Source: Thereva unica | Lineage: Eukaryota > Arthropoda > Insecta > Diptera > Therevidae | Reading direction: 5' to 3' | Assembly (NCBI GenBank): GCA_949987705.1 | Contig: OX465281.1 | Span: 166,670,516-166,734,515 of the forward strand | DNA length: 64,000 nt | In this document: positions 59,535 through 64,000 of the stretch, in pieces | Position numbering within the stretch: the first letter of the stretch is position 1 | Layout of the letters: the number at the start of each line of letters is the position of its first letter | Notes under the pieces: model-generated | Seen by the model: only the letters and a program-made list of their open reading frames with translations | Database searches by the model: none | Told to the model about the DNA's origin: nothing | Translations under genes and position numbers: made by a program

Positions 59535-62520
59535 GGGCGCCTTATTGCAGACATCACGGTAAATCTGATCTCTTTGTAACTAAAACATGTAATCCTAACT
59601 GGACAGAAATAAAGGAAAATATCAACACCAATTTAACTCCACAAGATAGATACGATATAGTGAATAGAGTGTTCCATTTAAAAGTACAGAAACTCCTATA
59701 CCTCATAAACAAGGCTCACATATTTGGTCCACCTCGATGCCACATGTACACTATAGAATGGCAAAAACGTGGTTTACCACATGTCCATCTGCTGGTGTGG
59801 TTAGTGAATAAAATTAGACCGGTTCAAATTGACAGCGTTATTTCAGCAGAATTACCGAATAAAGAAGAAGATCCACACCTGTACGAAATTGGAAAAAAAC
59901 AAATGGTCCAGGGCCCTTGCGGAGCCTTAAATCCCAATTCTCCATGTATGCGCGAAGGCAAATGTACTAAAAAATTTCCGAAATCATTCCAGAGCCAAAC
60001 ATCTACCAGCGACGACGGATATACTAAATATCGTCGACGTTCGCCAGACGAAGGTGGACACACTGCCACTGTGCGAAACCATGAAATTGACAACCGGTGC
60101 GTCGTTCCCTGTAACTCGCTACTACTAAAAATTTTCGACGCTCACATCAACGTTGAGTTGTGCAGCTCAGTAAAATCAATCCAATACGTTACTAAATATA
60201 TAAATAAAGGCAGCGATCAAGCTACGTTCAGCATACAATCACCAAATGAAGTGGGGAAATATCAATCTGGGCGTTACAGAAGCAGTATGGAGGATTTTAT
60301 CATTCAACGTGCATGACTGTGAACCTACGATTGTTCACCTTGCCGCTCATTTAGAAAATGGACAGAGGGTTTATTTCAATGAAAACAACATAAACGATGT
60401 TGTCAATAATCCGCGAGATACAACACTAACAGCATTCCTTAAGTTATGTGCTCAAGACGATTTCGCAAAAACACTGACATATGAAAAAGTTCCAAGCTAT
60501 TATACGTGGAATCAGACTGCCAAAACCTTCCAACGGAGAAAGCAAGGTACTCCTGTTGACGGCTTTAATGGAGTTAAAAAAACGGATACTCTTGGGAGGG
60601 TTACGTGGTTCATCCCAACAACCGCGAATGTTTTTACTTGAGAATGTTACTCCATGTTGTAAAAGGCCCAACATCTTTCGCACACATCAAAACTGTACAA
60701 GGAGTTACTTATAATACCTATCAAGCAGCATGCAAAGCGATGGGTCTCTTGGAAGATGACTCTCATTGGGAGAACACATTATCAGAAGCTGCTATTTCCA
60801 GTTCAGCTAGGTCAATGAGGTATTTGTTTGCCATTCTCGTAGCGTTTTGTCAAGTAACCGACTCTGTAATTTTACGGAATAAATTTCAAGAAAATATGGC
60901 TGAAGACATTTTGATTCGGCGACGGCGAGAGTTAATGTCAGATGACGTTCAGTATGATCAATACATCTTTGATGTAGCGTTATTTAAATTAAACAAAGTG
61001 GTAGAATTACTTTCGAATAAATCTATTAAGGATTTTGGATTACCGATGCCAACTAATATAACAAACTCGGATTTGACCAGTGCCGAATACACAAGGGGAA
61101 TGTCCTGCAATCGATCAAAATTGTTACAAGTTGTAGCTCAAGATGAACATCGCATGAACATTGACCAAAAAAAAAGTATACGATGCTTTATTAACATCGA
61201 TTGATAGGAACGAAGGAAAAATATTTTTCCTTGATGCTCCGGAGGTACGGGAAAAACATTTTTAATTAATTTGCTCTTAGCCAAAGTAAGATCTACTGGT
61301 AAAATTGCATTAGCCGTCGCATCATCCGGCATTGCAGCTACACTTTTGGAAGGAGGCCGAACCGCACACGCGACATTCAAACTCCCGCTAAAAATTGCTA
61401 CTGATGATACTACCAGTATTTGTAGCATTTCCAAACAAAGCAATACTGGAAAATTGATGCGTGACTGCTCATTAATAGTTTGGGATGAAGTTACGATGTC
61501 TAACAAAACTTCCGTGGAAGCCTTAGACAGAACAATGCGCGATTTGCGCAACACAAACTCACCTATGGGTGGATGTACAATTTTGTTCTCAGGTGACTTT
61601 CGTCAAATCTTACCGGTTGTGACGAGAGGTACAAGAGCTAATGAAATTAATGCATCATTAAAAAGATCATACCTTTGGCCATATGTGAATAAATTGGAAC
61701 TTAAAACCAACATGAGAGTTTCGTTGTGTACACATGAAAACCGGCTTTTTGCAGAGTTGTTGCTCAAAATTGGTAATGGGCAGCTCCCAGAAGACAATGG
61801 AAGAATTAATTTAGATAATGAAAACCTTTGCGTTTTGGTAAATAACGTTCAAGAATTGGTCGACAATGTTTATCCCCAAGTTAATAACATAGGTTGTAAA
61901 ACTATACCTTGGTTTAAAGAGAGAGCAATTCTGTCACCTACTAACGAACAAGTAGGCAAGGTAAATAACTTGATTCTCTCAAAAATTGATGCACCGACGC
62001 AAGTATACTACTCTGTAGACACTGTGCTCGATCTTGAAGAGGCTGTTCATTTTCCTACAGAATTTCTCAATTCCTTGCAGTCCTCTGGACTACCCCCACA
62101 TAAATTGGTGTTGAAAGTAGGGTGTCCTATTATTTTATTACGGAACCTTAATCCACCCAAATTGTGCAATGGTACACGTTTACATGTAAAATCTTTAAAA
62201 ACCTTTTTAATAGAGTGCACAATACTGACCGGATGTGGAACTGGAGAAGTTGTTTTAATTCCCCGAATTTCCTTAATGCCCACGGATTTACCATTTCAAT
62301 TTAAAAGATTGCAATTTCCAGTAAAACTATCTTTTTCAATGACCATTAATAAATCACAGGGTCAAACATTCAATGTTGCAGGTTTAGATTTAAGCGTTGA
62401 GTGTTTTTCACATGGACAATTATATATGTAGCCCTTTCGCGTGTAACATCTAACCAAAATCTATTTGTGCTGTCTAATGAAAAAACAGCTCTAAACATTG
62501 TATATAAAGACATTTTATAG
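59535..62520 (+). pseudogene. Helitron Rep-helicase (RepHel), several frameshifts
   Basis: Helitron homology begins at about 59535 (PWAPYCRHHGKSDLFVTKTC). The HUH nuclease motif HVHLLVWL is at about 59780-59803 in the context TIEWQKRGLPHVHL, and the two-tyrosine block QYVTKYINKGSD at about 60181-60216. Frame changes occur near 60250 and 60610. The Pif1-type helicase begins near 61230, but its Walker A loop (expected APGGTGKT) has lost one base at about 61233-61245. Then come AVASSGIAATLL, SLIVWDEVTMSNK, GGCTILFSGDFRQILP and the terminal SFSMTINKSQGQTF. A last frameshift near 62425 precedes ALSRVTSNQNLFVL and the stop at 62518-62520. It would nick and roll DNA during rolling-circle transposition; it is inactive here. 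Confidence 0.88.
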
Positions 62521-63061
62521 TATAGAATTTTTCAAACTCCGTGACACAAAAAATTTGAGCAGTTCTGCGCACCTCGTTGCCAAATATTATAAATAATGTT
62601 CTATCAATTCCCCTCTTTTTAGTTAAATCGGCAACAAACACTGAAAAAACTCAACAAAATAATTTGGGAAGGGATGTGCGCATGCCGAATGAATAATTTA
62701 TCTTTCTATGTGTTGAGCTGAGCTTAAATACATGTAAAGCCCCTGCTCAACAAACGCAATTTATTCAACATAATAAGCATAATTTTACTTTAATTATGCG
62801 AAATATTTCTCATTTTTAAATTTAAAATAATTTAAAAAAAATGCTGAAAAAATTTTCTTTGAATAAATGAGCGTTTTCATTCATAAACCGACAGTTCCCC
62901 GCAGTCGCAAGCAACACAACCTCCCCGGGCAGAAGCGCTTATGCGACTGACAGGAAACGTCAACAATCTAGTAATCAAAGTGATAAAAACAAAAATTTCG
63001 TATTTCTTTAGTAGAAATGCTACAAATTATTTCTGTAGCAAATGTGTAAAATACAAAAACC
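62521..63061. other. Helitron 3' flank with a possible terminal hairpin
   Basis: CAGTCGCA (62902-62909)/TGCGACTG (62942-62949) forms an 8-bp stem, and CTAGT occurs at 62968-62972. Helitrons end in a hairpin plus CTRR(T), but the stem-to-end spacing here is longer than usual. Otherwise AT-rich with nothing recognisable. Confidence 0.35.
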
Positions 63062-64000
63062 TTAAAATAAAAAAATATAGGGACGTTTTTCATTCATAAT
63101 TGGTAATTTTTTTAAATAATCATTGAAGCCCCAGAAAAATACACCTCCCTCTAGCAATACGCAGTCGCGACTGATTATATGGCAGCAAGCAGTGTTGGGC
63201 CTTGGCGATTTTAAAATTGTAGTAATTATGTAAAAAAATAGTAGTAGAATTGAAAAAAATGTAGTAGCAACAAAAAAACAACTTTTATTCCAACATTGGC
63301 CAGTTTCACACGGGTCGGCAGACAACCAAAAGCTCTGTTTCTTTACGCAATCCCGGGATCTTTGGGATCCCGAAGATCCCGAAACGTGTTTCTTTACTTT
63401 TCTCTGGCTCGAAAAAGAGGGGAAATTGTCATTTCCCCAGGATCCCAAAGAGCCAGAAGTTTTTACGTCTGGCTGCTTGGGCAAATGAGAAATGTCAAAA
63501 AGTGACAGTTCTCAGTTGAAGTGACAATTGAATTTAAACATGTCATCCGGATTAATATTTTTTTATAAAAGTAAAGAAATGTTCCAATTTGGGATAAATT
63601 CCGGATAAATAGTAATTATAGTAGAATTATAGAAGGTCCACTTGCACCTTAGATCCATCAGGCTTAAATTTCAACTTATATGGAATGCAATAAAACAAGG
63701 AATATGTTGGTGTTTTTGAATTTGATTCTGATTTTTTAAACATAAATAAAGAAATGTAATTAATAAAACAGTTTTGGAATATTAATAAACCTAATCATAA
63801 CTAATAAGTGTGTGTATATTTCTGTTTAAGAAATGAGCAGCAGAACAAAATTTGATAAATTCATTTTGGACCGTAGTAGCATTTTGCAAAAAAGGGTTTA
63901 TCCCGGATTTGTTATGTTGCCCCCAAATGTGCTTCTGTAAATTGGTACCGAGGTTAGCGGTAAGACTACTTCCACTGCGAACGGAAGCCCAACCAGCGCA
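63062..64000. other. Non-coding sequence with strong dyads
   Basis: A near-perfect dyad CGGGATCTTTGGGATCCC... (63354-63381) and a nested hairpin TCTGGCTC (63402-63409)/GAGCCAGA with an inner GGGGAAAT/ATTTCCCC stem occur between 63350 and 63460, with GTTTCTTTAC repeated beside them. The ORFs overlapping these dyads look accidental. 63480-64000 is plain AT-rich sequence with no gene seen. Confidence 0.45.

Noticed and set aside
63062..63505. Overlapping ORFs on both strands
   Set aside because: They are produced by the dyad-rich sequence; no recognisable protein features.

Overview
This window is eukaryotic and almost certainly from an insect. It is AT-rich and packed with insect-type transposable elements, and I found no intact conserved host housekeeping gene. 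The LINE families, a BEL/Pao element with an F-protein-like env, a Helitron, a Polinton/Maverick and dense microsatellites would suit a fly or midge, but the order is inference only. Nearly every coding signal belongs to a mobile element, and most copies are broken.

The window resolves into nested insertions, several dated relative to each other by intact target-site duplications (TSDs). (1) 1-5950: a near-perfect 5.95 kb palindrome. Each arm carries the same 5'-truncated Jockey/CR1-like LINE, microsatellite and MITE. The right-arm ORF (3918-6173) is almost whole. (2) 6568-38835: one LOA/I-group LINE on the minus strand, bounded 32 kb apart by the same 12-bp TSD (TAACCAACAGTA). Its ORF1 is split by a decayed Ty3/gypsy element (about 11.3-14.18 kb) and by a BEL/Pao retrotransposon (14285-37971, 5-bp TSD GAAGT). 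(3) The BEL element has two ~0.57 kb LTRs, a PBS, gag-pol and a fused env. It was hit by four further insertions: a hAT (15292-18973, 8-bp TSD), a Harbinger (25264-27903, 3-bp TSD), an LTR retrotransposon (27947-34599, 4-bp TSD) and an RTE LINE (34982-37019, about 5-bp duplication).

(4) The 27947-34599 element is the most unusual object here. It has two almost identical 1.79 kb LTRs and a tRNA-Lys-type PBS, but no gag or pol. Its single intact 259-codon ORF has a PAM2-like motif followed by a MIF4G domain, the layout of the translation factor PAIP1. Hairpins, two of them bistable and related by a compensatory change, precede the ORF. A degenerate tRNA-Lys-like sequence lies 85 bp upstream of the 3' LTR.

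(5) 39500-62520: a Helitron whose N-terminal part (39500-40345) and Rep/Pif1 helicase part (59535-62520) are separated by a Polinton/Maverick of about 18.5 kb (40346-58833). The Polinton keeps integrase with chromodomain, packaging ATPase, adenain-like protease, capsid proteins (disrupted), several small ORFs and an N-terminal scrap of POLB. It also carries a small gene with a complete BIR zinc site and a C-terminal membrane segment. It contains a MITE inside the capsid gene and a full-length I-clade LINE (49689-55253, 12-bp TSD) inside another gene. A 490-bp duplication with a tRNA-like SINE head lies near its right terminus. (6) 62521-64000 holds no recognisable gene but has strong dyads.
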